From positions 1 to 21,824 of IMG/VR virus record IMGVR_UViG_3300011114_000859: a DNA stretch of 21,824 nt. One strand, written 5' to 3'. Each line of letters opens with the position of its first letter. The first letter of the stretch is position 1. The notes beneath the pieces are model-generated. The model worked only from the letters and a program-made list of their open reading frames with translations, was not told the DNA's origin and did no database searches. This DNA comes from a virus. A program made the position numbers and the translations under genes. This document shows positions 13,066-19,472 of this stretch, in pieces.

Positions 13066-15348
13066 ATGGCTAAGACTGATCGTTTTATGATTGCACCCAT
13101 TTATAGTGGTATGCAAACAGATCTTAAACCATGGATGATTCCTGATGATGCATTTCAAACTTTAAGTAATGCATATGTATTTCGTGGACGTGTTCGCAAG
13201 AGATTTGGTTCTAGATTGATGGAAGGTTCTACACCTCCAACTGCTGGATATGAATCTCTTCGATCAAGATTAAGAGTAAAGCTTGGTACAACTGATGGAG
13301 CAGGAGGGTTTATTGGCTTTACTCCAGTAACAGCTACAATTCCTGATGTTACTGCTGCTATTGGTCAATTATTTTCTGCTGGCGATCAAATTTATACTTT
13401 AAAAGTACTTAGTGGAGCTGCTACTCCTTTGCTTAATACCGGTGCTGGAACTGGAACGTATGATACAACAAGTGGTAATGCTACCTCTGGACAACTTGTG
13501 TTAGTTGGTGCCCCAATACTTACTGATGTTTATTTTTATCCTGCCCTTCCTGTAATGGGGCTCATTACATATCAAGTAGCTGCTATTTTAAATGAATTAA
13601 TTTTTGGGTTTGACACTAGATTTGCTTATCAATTTACAGCTTCTGGATGGTCACGTCTTGGAACGGCTATATGGAAAGGTGGAGATGCTAACTTTTTCTG
13701 GGGATCTACGTGGCGTGGATCAACAGCTGCTCAAAATTATTTATTTGTAACTAATTATAATGCTGCCGATGGAGCAACTATTGCCGCTTCAGACACAATG
13801 TTTTATTGGGATGGAGCAGCATGGAATACCTTCGACCCAATATTTGATAGTACATCTGCTAATAATAAAATAGTTACTGCACGTATTATATTGCCATTTA
13901 GAAATAGATTAGTTCTTTTAAATGTTGTTGAAAATACTGGTGGTGCAACTAATACGACTTATGTAAATAGATGTCGTTTTTCTTGGATAGGTGATCCGAC
14001 AAATGTTGCAGCTTTTTATGATAACATTGATGGACATGGAGATTTTCTTGATGCTCCAACTAAAGAAGCTATTATTACGGCTCAATTTCTTAAAGATCGT
14101 TTAATTGTTTATTTTGAACAAAGTACTTGGGAGCTATGTTCAACTGGAAATGAAGTTCAGCCATTTAGATGGCAGCAATTAAATACCGAGCTTGGCGCTG
14201 AGTCAACTTTCTCTCAAGTTCCATTTGATAAAATAGTTCTTGGGGTTGGTAATGTTGGCATTATGGCTTGTAACGGTTCAAACGTTGAACGTATTGATGA
14301 TAAGATTCCTGATGAAGTCTTTCAAATACATAATGCTAATAATGGAATAGAACGTGTTGCTGGTATTCGAGATTATTATGTAGAGATGGTTTATTGGACA
14401 TTTCCTGATGTAACTCGTAATTCATCATTCCCATTTAACAATAAAGTTCTTGTTTATAATTACAAAACAGGTTCATGGGCATTAAATGATGACTCTATTA
14501 CTGCTTTTGGTTATTATCAATCATCTGCTAATGAAGGTGAAACGTGGGCTTCTGACATGGGAACATGGGAAGAAGATGAAACTACATGGCAAGATGGACC
14601 ATCAGTTCAGGCTCGATTTAGATCAGTTATTGGTGGAAATCAAGAAGGCTTTGTTTTTATTATTGATCCAGATGAACAGCGAAATTCACCAGCTCTTCAA
14701 ATAACAAATATAACCATAACTGATGCTCAAACTATTACTATTTCTTGTATAAATCACAATCTTCAAGCTGGATTTAACTCCATGGGAGATTATGTCATAT
14801 TGGAAAATGTGCAAGGAATGGCTGGTCTAACCAATTTAATTGTTCCAGTTAATGAAGTTGTTGATGCTAATACATTTAATATAATAGTAACTGCTGGAAG
14901 CGTGACAGGAACTTATACAGGTGGTGGTACATTAGCTCGTGTTTCTGCTATTGATATAGTCACTAAGCAGTATAATTTCTATGTTCAAGATGGTTATAAT
15001 GCATCTATTAATAAAGTAGATTTCTTAGTAGATAAAACATCTGATGGGCAGGTTACTGTTGATTATTCATTATCTTCTTCAGGAGAATCATCATTATTCT
15101 TTGGAAGTTTAAATGGATCTTTGGTTGGCACTGGAACATTGGAAACAAGTCCATATGCATTAGTTCCTCTTGAATCAACTCAAACTCGTATTTGGCATCC
15201 AATATACCCAATGGCTGAAGGTGAATGTGTTCAATTAAATATTTATATGACAGATACTCAATTACGTGATGCATCTATTGCTTGGTCAAGTTTTGTATTG
15301 CATGCAATGACATTTTATACGCAAAGAACAAGTTCAAGATTACAATAA
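13066..15348 (+). CDS. Large tail hub/nozzle-like protein with internal FCCH-like domain
   Basis: A 760-residue beta-rich protein, the largest in the window. Its start (MAKTDRFMIAPIYSG..., DDAFQTLSNAYVFRGRVRKR at about 27-46) is a signature I associate with podovirus tail tube/stabilisation proteins of the P22 gp10 or T7 gp12 type. Repeated Trp/Asp/Gly blade-like segments (about 180-540) suggest a beta-propeller. Residues about 545-625 carry the FCCH-like domain shared with the 9456 and 11025 genes; the C-terminal 130 residues form another beta domain. Expected role: closing the head below the adaptor and forming the tail nozzle. ATG 13066 has AGGAG at 13054-13058. The specific role is inferred. 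Confidence 0.7.
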   Translation: MAKTDRFMIAPIYSGMQTDLKPWMIPDDAFQTLSNAYVFRGRVRKRFGSRLMEGSTPPTAGYESLRSRLRVKLGTTDGAGGFIGFTPVTATIPDVTAAIGQLFSAGDQIYTLKVLSGAATPLLNTGAGTGTYDTTSGNATSGQLVLVGAPILTDVYFYPALPVMGLITYQVAAILNELIFGFDTRFAYQFTASGWSRLGTAIWKGGDANFFWGSTWRGSTAAQNYLFVTNYNAADGATIAASDTMFYWDGAAWNTFDPIFDSTSANNKIVTARIILPFRNRLVLLNVVENTGGATNTTYVNRCRFSWIGDPTNVAAFYDNIDGHGDFLDAPTKEAIITAQFLKDRLIVYFEQSTWELCSTGNEVQPFRWQQLNTELGAESTFSQVPFDKIVLGVGNVGIMACNGSNVERIDDKIPDEVFQIHNANNGIERVAGIRDYYVEMVYWTFPDVTRNSSFPFNNKVLVYNYKTGSWALNDDSITAFGYYQSSANEGETWASDMGTWEEDETTWQDGPSVQARFRSVIGGNQEGFVFIIDPDEQRNSPALQITNITITDAQTITISCINHNLQAGFNSMGDYVILENVQGMAGLTNLIVPVNEVVDANTFNIIVTAGSVTGTYTGGGTLARVSAIDIVTKQYNFYVQDGYNASINKVDFLVDKTSDGQVTVDYSLSSSGESSLFFGSLNGSLVGTGTLETSPYALVPLESTQTRIWHPIYPMAEGECVQLNIYMTDTQLRDASIAWSSFVLHAMTFYTQRTSSRLQ

Positions 15349-15359
15349 TAGGAGTGATT

Positions 15360-15716
15360 ATGTTTAAGAAAATATGCCTAATTTTATCTATATGTAATTT
15401 AATTAATTGTTCCGACTCTAATGGAAATGGTCACAATAATCATTGGAGCACTGAAGATCGTTCTTATAATGAACAGAGAAGAGAAAGTTTGCCAGCTTCA
15501 TCTTTGATCCATACAGCTTCTTCTTCTATTGTTTCTGCTAGATTAGATAGGGGAGTTATAGATCTTCCTGGAATTCCTAGGGTAACAAGCGATGAAAGCC
15601 CTAATAAGCAAACTATAAATGTCGCAACAACAATAGATGTTACAGCAAATTCTAAATGCTGTAATTCAAATTGCTGTGATGATGACAGAGATAATACATT
15701 TTGGTGTTGTTGTTAA
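15360..15716 (+). CDS. Cys-rich lipoprotein-like small protein
   Basis: The frame extends back to 15282 inside the previous gene, but ATG 15360 has AGGAG at 15350-15354 and gives a 118-residue protein. It starts MFKKICLILSICNLINCSDS, a basic start and hydrophobic core ending in LINC, close to a lipobox although Asn is unusual before the Cys (C17). The body is hydrophilic and Ser/Asn/Asp-rich. The last 19 residues hold seven Cys (C100, 101, 105, 106, 116-118), suggesting disulfides or metal binding outside the cytoplasm. It sits last in the tail operon. Phage lipoproteins in late operons often block superinfection or serve lysis (spanins); either is possible here. Unknown family. Confidence 0.65.
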   Translation: MFKKICLILSICNLINCSDSNGNGHNNHWSTEDRSYNEQRRESLPASSLIHTASSSIVSARLDRGVIDLPGIPRVTSDESPNKQTINVATTIDVTANSKCCNSNCCDDDRDNTFWCCC

Positions 15717-15724
15717 CTAAATAA

Positions 15725-15758
15725 ATTGGCCACGGATAACACCTATAACCGTGGCCAA
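15725..15758 (-). terminator. Intrinsic terminator of the minus-strand structural gene
   Basis: A perfect 10-bp stem TTGGCCACGG (15726-15735) / CCGTGGCCAA (15749-15758) with a 13-base loop. On the minus strand it is followed by AATTTATTTAG, on the + strand by AAAGAAATAG. It therefore terminates the minus-strand gene better, while also marking the end of the + strand tail operon. Confidence 0.7.
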
Positions 15759-15800
15759 AGAAATAGTATCTCAGATGAGCGAGACAATATAACTATATCA

Positions 15801-16361
15801 TTACTGTTTTAAATACTCGAGAACTACATACGTATTTGTATATGATGAATAATCTATAGCAGTTGTTATTACCACATTGGTATTAGTAACTTCTAGTTTA
15901 ATATTTTGATTTAGCGTTGAACTTGAAAATGGCAATGGAATAAAACTAGTTTGAGTTGCTCCGTTTGATGCAGCGCCATAAATTCGAGTAAATGAGTATG
16001 TTGTAGGGGTTGCTGGAGTGATTGGTATATTGTGAGCAACACTTTTTGCTCCTGCATTAGGAAGTGCTCCAAAATTAACAACAGTTCTAAATACTTGTCT
16101 ATATGTTGGTGATTGCGATGTTGAAGAGCTCAATGATGGATTTGGAAAAAATAATTGTCCATTAAGAAATTCTGAAAGAGTATAATATCCAACATCTTTA
16201 ATATTTAATGCTAAGCATATATTGTTTATGTTTTGATATAGCCTAACGAGAAGTTCTTTAAATTCTTCACTTTTAACATCTACTTCTTGTAGTCTTTGAA
16301 CATCCCATATATTTGTTAATGGAACAAAAGATCCTGTATTTGTTTGTTGATTAGTTCCCAT
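15801..16361 (-). CDS. Conserved phage structural protein, unknown, on the minus strand
   Basis: A 186-residue protein. The N-terminus (NQQTNTGSFVPLTNIWDVQ, then EFKELLVRLYQNINNICLAL) is followed by NGQLFFPNP (about 68-76) and a C-terminal beta domain with YRQVFRTVVNFGALPN, YSFTRIYGAAS and VVLEYLK. This layout is one I recognise from conserved hypothetical proteins in virion gene clusters of environmental phages; it may be a small tail or fibre-associated protein. The AGGAAG site precedes ATG 16361. It is the only structural-looking gene on the minus strand, bounded by its own terminator and a divergent promoter region, so it is expressed separately. Confidence 0.7.
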   Translation of the reverse strand: MGTNQQTNTGSFVPLTNIWDVQRLQEVDVKSEEFKELLVRLYQNINNICLALNIKDVGYYTLSEFLNGQLFFPNPSLSSSTSQSPTYRQVFRTVVNFGALPNAGAKSVAHNIPITPATPTTYSFTRIYGAASNGATQTSFIPLPFSSSTLNQNIKLEVTNTNVVITTAIDYSSYTNTYVVLEYLKQ

Positions 16362-16389
16362 TTTAAAGCTTCCTATTTTTTAAGGTTTT

Positions 16390-16398
16390 ACTATATCA
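16390..16398 (-). promoter_or_regulatory. Candidate extended -10 promoter for the minus-strand structural gene
   Basis: On the minus strand this reads TGATATAGT, an extended -10 box (TG-n-TATAGT) about 30 bp before the start codon. No good -35 box is seen, which extended -10 promoters tolerate. It overlaps the left arm of the inverted repeat. Confidence 0.4.
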
Positions 16399-16419
16399 TG
16401 GTGTTATAATAGCATGATA
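16394..16419. promoter_or_regulatory. Operator-like inverted repeat around the + strand -10 box
   Basis: TATCATG (16394-16400) and CATGATA (16413-16419) form a perfect 7-bp inverted repeat with a 12-bp spacer. The spacer contains the extended -10 box TGTTATAAT (16402-16410) of the + strand promoter, and the left arm overlaps the divergent minus-strand -10. A dimeric regulator bound here would control both directions. Confidence 0.5.
16402..16410 (+). promoter_or_regulatory. Extended -10 promoter for the ejection protein operon
   Basis: TGTTATAAT is a perfect extended -10 element (TG-n-TATAAT), about 50 bp before the start codon at 16461. No clear -35 box lies 17 bp upstream. It is needed because the preceding gene runs the other way. 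Confidence 0.6.
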
Positions 16420-16460
16420 GAAATTTAATAACGAACACACGAATGTGTAAGGAGTTTAAA

Positions 16461-17084
16461 ATGCCATTTCCAGCTTTAGCAGCTTTACTTCCATTTCTTG
16501 GCACTGCGGCCGCAGGTTTTGCTGGTGCAAAATTAGCAGGATTAGGAGATAATTCATCTAGCACTCAAAGAATACCTGGATCAAATACTAAACAATTAGG
16601 TTCTGAAGGTAACTTTTTAACTGGATATCCATCTCAAGTACATCAATTGCCACGATTTAATCCTCAACAAATAAATTTATTGAATCAAGTTGGTCAGCAA
16701 GGATTTCAAGGACTTCAAGGTAATAAGTTTGACTTTGCACCTATCGAACAGCAAGCAAGACAAGATTTTGAAAGAAAAACTCTTCCATCAATTGCTCAAA
16801 GATTTTCTAACATTGGTGGTATTAATTCTGGTGCTTACGGAAGACAACTTGGACAAGCTGGACAAGATTTAGAAACAAATTTAGCTGGTATGAGACAAGG
16901 TTATAACTTACAACAACAAGGATTTAATAAAGATCTTTTGAGTTTAGGACTTACTCCTCAATTTGATACTAAAATAGAAGCTGCAGCTCCTGGATTTGCT
17001 CAAACTGCTACTACTGGTGCTCTGCAAAACTTGCCTTCATTATTATTGTTGCTATCTCAATTAGGTTATCTAGGAGGAAAATAA
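16461..17084 (+). CDS. Ejection/internal virion protein-like
   Basis: The frame runs back to 16443, but ATG 16461 has AAGGAG at 16449-16454. The 207 residues start with a hydrophobic small-residue segment (ALAALLPFLGTAAAGFAGA, about 4-22), continue with a Gln/Asn-rich helical region (FNPQQINLLNQVGQQGFQG; DFAPIEQQARQDFERKTLPS; SGAYGRQLGQAGQDLETNLA) and end with another hydrophobic stretch (LPSLLLLLSQLGYLGG). This pattern matches a group of podovirus internal virion or pilot-type proteins that are injected and help DNA cross the envelope. The gene pairs with the next one, overlapping by one base. Role inferred from composition, not from a named family. Confidence 0.6.
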   Translation: MPFPALAALLPFLGTAAAGFAGAKLAGLGDNSSSTQRIPGSNTKQLGSEGNFLTGYPSQVHQLPRFNPQQINLLNQVGQQGFQGLQGNKFDFAPIEQQARQDFERKTLPSIAQRFSNIGGINSGAYGRQLGQAGQDLETNLAGMRQGYNLQQQGFNKDLLSLGLTPQFDTKIEAAAPGFAQTATTGALQNLPSLLLLLSQLGYLGGK

Positions 17085-18253
17085 TGGCTGATTATATACC
17101 AAACCAAAGTCTTGGTGGCATGTTTGCTCAAAGTCTTGGAACTGGTCTTGGTGAAGGACTTAAAGCACTAACTGAGCATAAGCTTGGTGAAGTTATGAAG
17201 CAAAAAGAATTGAATCAAGGCGCTCAGTTTTGGAAGTCTTTAGGACTTGATGATCAAACAGCATATGCATTCGCCTCTACGCCAAAAGAAGTTCAAAAGT
17301 CTTTATTAGATAGACTTGAAGGTGCTTCGATTGGTCAACCACAACAAGCTCAACAACCTTCTGCTATGGGCCAACAGGGTCAGATAGGGCAACAACAACT
17401 AGCTCAAGCTATTTCTAAGCCTGGTCAAGTAGGTCAGCCTCAACAAGCTGATCAACTACAGCAACCTGTTCAAGCGCAGCCAGGTCAAATAACTCTTGGT
17501 GCAAATCCATTAGAGAGAAGACATAGAGAAACTCTTGCTCAGCAAAAAGAAATTGCACAGCAAAAAATTTCTAAAGAAGTTAGGCATAAAATTGTTGAAG
17601 ATAAAAAGGTAGCTCGACAAGAACTTCATGATTTAAATAGAATGGAAGAACTTAATGAGGGTGGCAAGCTCGATACTCCTGGATATACTTCTTTCTTGGA
17701 AAGATCAGGATTAGATATATCAGCACTTCGTAGCCCTGATTCAGAAGAATTTCAAAAAATAGAAGCTGGTTTCTTGAAGAATATTGGAAGTTACTTTAAG
17801 GGCTCTATTTCTAACAATGAAATTACTCAATTCTTAAAAACAGTGCCTAATTTAAGTCAATCACCAGAAGGTCGAAAACGCGTGATTGCTATGCTAAAAA
17901 TACCAGCAAGAGCAAAGTTAGAGTATGCTACTGCTCTAAAAGAAGTTTTAGCTAAAAATAAAGGCATACCTCCTTTTGATCTAGAAGAACAAATAGAGGA
18001 CATTGTTGACACAAGAATGGATAAATTAGCTGAGCAATTCAAAAGAGACTTGGCTAAACCAGTTCCTAAGTCACAACCTCAGTTTGTAACTGCTTTACAA
18101 TCTGCCGCTGGTAGTGCAGCTAAGCCAGTTGGAGGTGCATTACTTGGCGCTGGTATTGGATCAATTTTTCCTGGAGTGGGAACAGCTCTTGGTGCTGGAC
18201 TTGGTGCTCTTGGTGGAGTTGGACTTGGCGCTTTGTCTAAAATTACTAAGTAA
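17084..18253 (+). CDS. Ejection/internal virion protein-like with C-terminal glycine zipper
   Basis: A 389-residue protein with ATG overlapping the previous stop and AGGAGG at 17072-17077. Residues about 1-80 are helical; 85-145 are Gln/Pro/Ala-rich and low complexity; 150-325 form a charged helical region with coiled-coil character (ETLAQQKEIAQQKISKEVRH). The end (about 345-389) is a Gly/Ala-rich hydrophobic repeat (GGALLGAGIGSIFPG, then ALGAGLGALGG) with GxxxG spacing, a glycine zipper that can form membrane channels or pilot tubes. Together with the preceding gene it probably makes the ejected conduit. No transglycosylase or peptidase motif was seen. Confidence 0.6.
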   Translation: MADYIPNQSLGGMFAQSLGTGLGEGLKALTEHKLGEVMKQKELNQGAQFWKSLGLDDQTAYAFASTPKEVQKSLLDRLEGASIGQPQQAQQPSAMGQQGQIGQQQLAQAISKPGQVGQPQQADQLQQPVQAQPGQITLGANPLERRHRETLAQQKEIAQQKISKEVRHKIVEDKKVARQELHDLNRMEELNEGGKLDTPGYTSFLERSGLDISALRSPDSEEFQKIEAGFLKNIGSYFKGSISNNEITQFLKTVPNLSQSPEGRKRVIAMLKIPARAKLEYATALKEVLAKNKGIPPFDLEEQIEDIVDTRMDKLAEQFKRDLAKPVPKSQPQFVTALQSAAGSAAKPVGGALLGAGIGSIFPGVGTALGAGLGALGGVGLGALSKITK

Positions 18254-18257
18254 ATTT

Positions 18258-18291
18258 AAAGGGATGGATTTACTCTGTCCCTTTCTATTAA
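18258..18291. terminator. Weak terminator between convergent genes
   Basis: AAAGGGA (18258-18264) pairs with TCCCTTT (18278-18284) with a 13-base loop. The + strand continues CTATTAAA; the minus strand continues AAATTTAC. It lies between the + strand ejection gene and the end of the minus-strand cassette and could serve both weakly. Confidence 0.5.
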
Positions 18292-18404
18292 ATACACAAT
18301 AATGTCGCACCTAATAGTATTAGCATCCAAGCTATAATAAGGTGCTGTATATTATTGCATTGTTTTTCGCAGCCAATTAAACAATGATATTTTTTTGATT
18401 CCAT
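18288..18404 (-). CDS. Very small membrane protein (38 aa), last gene of the RHH-HNH cassette
   Basis: Starts at ATG 18404 behind a strong AGGGGG site and ends with TAA at 18288-18290. The protein has a short Cys-rich polar start (MESKKYHCLIGCEKQCNN; Cys at 8, 12 and 16) and one C-terminal transmembrane helix (HLIIAWMLILLGATLLCI). It begins 17 bp after the stop of the next small membrane gene, so they form one transcript. It is below normal ORF cut-offs; ribosome site, membrane profile and tight spacing support it. A holin-type or toxin-type role is possible, but no family is recognised. Confidence 0.55.
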   Translation of the reverse strand: MESKKYHCLIGCEKQCNNIQHLIIAWMLILLGATLLCI

Positions 18405-18421
18405 GAAACCCCCTAAGGTTG

Positions 18422-18520
18422 TTAGTATCTAAGTATTAATGATTTAAATAATATATATGTAACTAATGCGCCCCAAACTAATGATCCAATAATTAATGCG
18501 TAGTTATTTAATTTGTTCAT
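18422..18520 (-). CDS. Very small membrane protein (32 aa)
   Basis: Starts at ATG 18520, inside the last codons of the HNH gene in another frame (17-bp overlap), with GGAAG nine bases upstream, and ends with TAA at 18422-18424. Apart from a short polar start (MNKLNNY) it is nearly all one transmembrane helix (ALIIGSLVWGALVTYILF) with a basic end. The overlap with HNH suggests translational coupling. No holin is seen next to the endolysin gene, so this and the following gene are candidates for holin/antiholin-type proteins; that is inference. It might also be a small membrane toxin. Confidence 0.55.
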   Translation of the reverse strand: MNKLNNYALIIGSLVWGALVTYILFKSLILRY

Positions 18521-19196
18521 TTACGTGCTTCCAGTTTTTATTTTTATAAATATTATCAATCATTTTTATGCTCACAGAAAACATTAATGATAATTGTTTT
18601 TGTGACATTGAATTAGTGGTTAATAATTCTCTGATTTTAATAACATCTTTTTCTTTTAATTTTGAACGCCAATGATTTTCACCAGATATAAATTTATTTT
18701 TTCTGTCATCATCTGGAGTCTTAATGTTTAAATGTTTCCAGCATTTTTTTGTTTTGATTCTGTAAACTATATGATTAGAAACATCCACAATTCTTGCTAT
18801 TTTTGAACTACAAATTCCTTCTTCTAATAATTTCTTAATATGAAGCGCTTGTTCATTTGTAATTCTTGCCGCTTTACTTTGTTCTCCAATATAAGTTATT
18901 TTTGGAGTAGATTGTCTATTACGATCCATCATATCTTTTGTATTTTGAGAATAGTCTCCTAAATATAAATGATCTACGCGAATGCAAGGTGGATTGTCGC
19001 ACTTATGAAGCACAAATAATCCATCAGGAATTAATCCATGATGCATAAACCATGAAAATCTATGAGCTCTGCGATAAGTGTTGCTATGAAAAGCTCCATA
19101 GCCATGTTCATCTTTTGCTCCAATAAATATCCAACATCCAGATTCTAGTTTTTCAATTTTTGAATTAAATCTATCAATATCAGATTGTTTTATCAT
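18504..19196 (-). CDS. HNH homing-type endonuclease with two C-terminal HTH repeats
   Basis: A 230-residue free-standing phage HNH nuclease. The N-terminal HNH_3-type domain has GCWIFIG (20-26), GYGAF (32-36), YRRAHRFSWFMHHG (41-54), then VLHKCDNPPCIRVDHLYLG (62-80): H64 and H76 with Cys 66 and 71, and N85 later. Two similar DNA-binding repeats follow (about 104-155 and 172-225), each starting GE/GEN, with a helix-turn-helix and ending in a W-K-H motif (CWKH, NWKH). They probably give site recognition. The start overlaps an RHH gene by 17 bp and the end overlaps a small membrane gene, so it is the middle of a minus-strand operon. AT-rich and opposite to its surroundings, it looks inserted. 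Confidence 0.85.
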   Translation of the reverse strand: MIKQSDIDRFNSKIEKLESGCWIFIGAKDEHGYGAFHSNTYRRAHRFSWFMHHGLIPDGLFVLHKCDNPPCIRVDHLYLGDYSQNTKDMMDRNRQSTPKITYIGEQSKAARITNEQALHIKKLLEEGICSSKIARIVDVSNHIVYRIKTKKCWKHLNIKTPDDDRKNKFISGENHWRSKLKEKDVIKIRELLTTNSMSQKQLSLMFSVSIKMIDNIYKNKNWKHVNEQIK

Positions 19197-19347
19197 ATTG
19201 TTCTTCTTTGAATATTTGATCGTTAATTATAGATGTAACATAGTCTTTCATTGTCACATTACGCTTTAAAGCTCTTTTTTTAATCTCATGATGCAGTTGA
19301 ACTGATATATGTATCAACAATGATTTTTCTGATTTTCGTATTTTCAT
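19180..19347 (-). CDS. Ribbon-helix-helix (Arc/MetJ-type) DNA-binding regulator, 55 aa
   Basis: ATG 19347 has a perfect GAGGTG site; the frame ends with TGA at 19180-19182, inside the HNH start (17-bp overlap). The protein shows the RHH pattern: a basic start (MKIRKSEK), a beta strand of alternating residues (SLLIHISVQL, about 9-18), helix A (HHEIKKRALKRN, about 19-30), the turn VT, and helix B (MKDYVTSIINDQIF, about 33-46), then a charged tail. RHH proteins bind operators as dimers through the strands. A perfect palindrome at its own promoter suggests autoregulation and control of the HNH gene. An antitoxin role is an alternative. It is too short for usual ORF filters. Confidence 0.75.
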   Translation of the reverse strand: MKIRKSEKSLLIHISVQLHHEIKKRALKRNVTMKDYVTSIINDQIFKEEQYDKTI

Positions 19348-19367
19348 ATATTACACCTCATATCTAT

Positions 19368-19395
19368 AACATATATTTATATAAATATATGTCAA
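19368..19395 (-). promoter_or_regulatory. Promoter of the RHH-HNH cassette
   Basis: On the minus strand a perfect TTGACA (19390-19395) is followed after 16 bp by TATGTT (19368-19373). The whole spacer and the -10 box lie inside the palindrome at 19369-19392, so a bound RHH dimer would block RNA polymerase. Confidence 0.55.
19369..19392. repeat. Perfect 24-bp palindrome, likely RHH operator
   Basis: ACATATATTTAT (19369-19380) is followed directly by its exact reverse complement ATAAATATATGT (19381-19392). It sits 21 bp before the RHH start codon and over its promoter. The AT-rich context makes short palindromes common, but 12 perfect pairs without a spacer are notable. Confidence 0.7.
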
Positions 19396-19472
19396 GTATA
19401 TCTTGCTTAAATATGAGTGTTGATTTTAAGTGTATATGTAAAATTTTTAATAATGTCTTTATGGAGATATAT

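Noticed and set aside
15726-16419. Invertible segment carrying the minus-strand gene
   Set aside because: The inverted repeats at its two ends are unrelated to each other, and no invertase gene is seen in the window.
19320-19472. Upstream extension of the fibre frame to an ATT start
   Set aside because: The extension lies in the AT-rich divergent promoter region and has no ribosome site; ATG 19473 has a good GGAG and starts the conserved-looking N-terminus.
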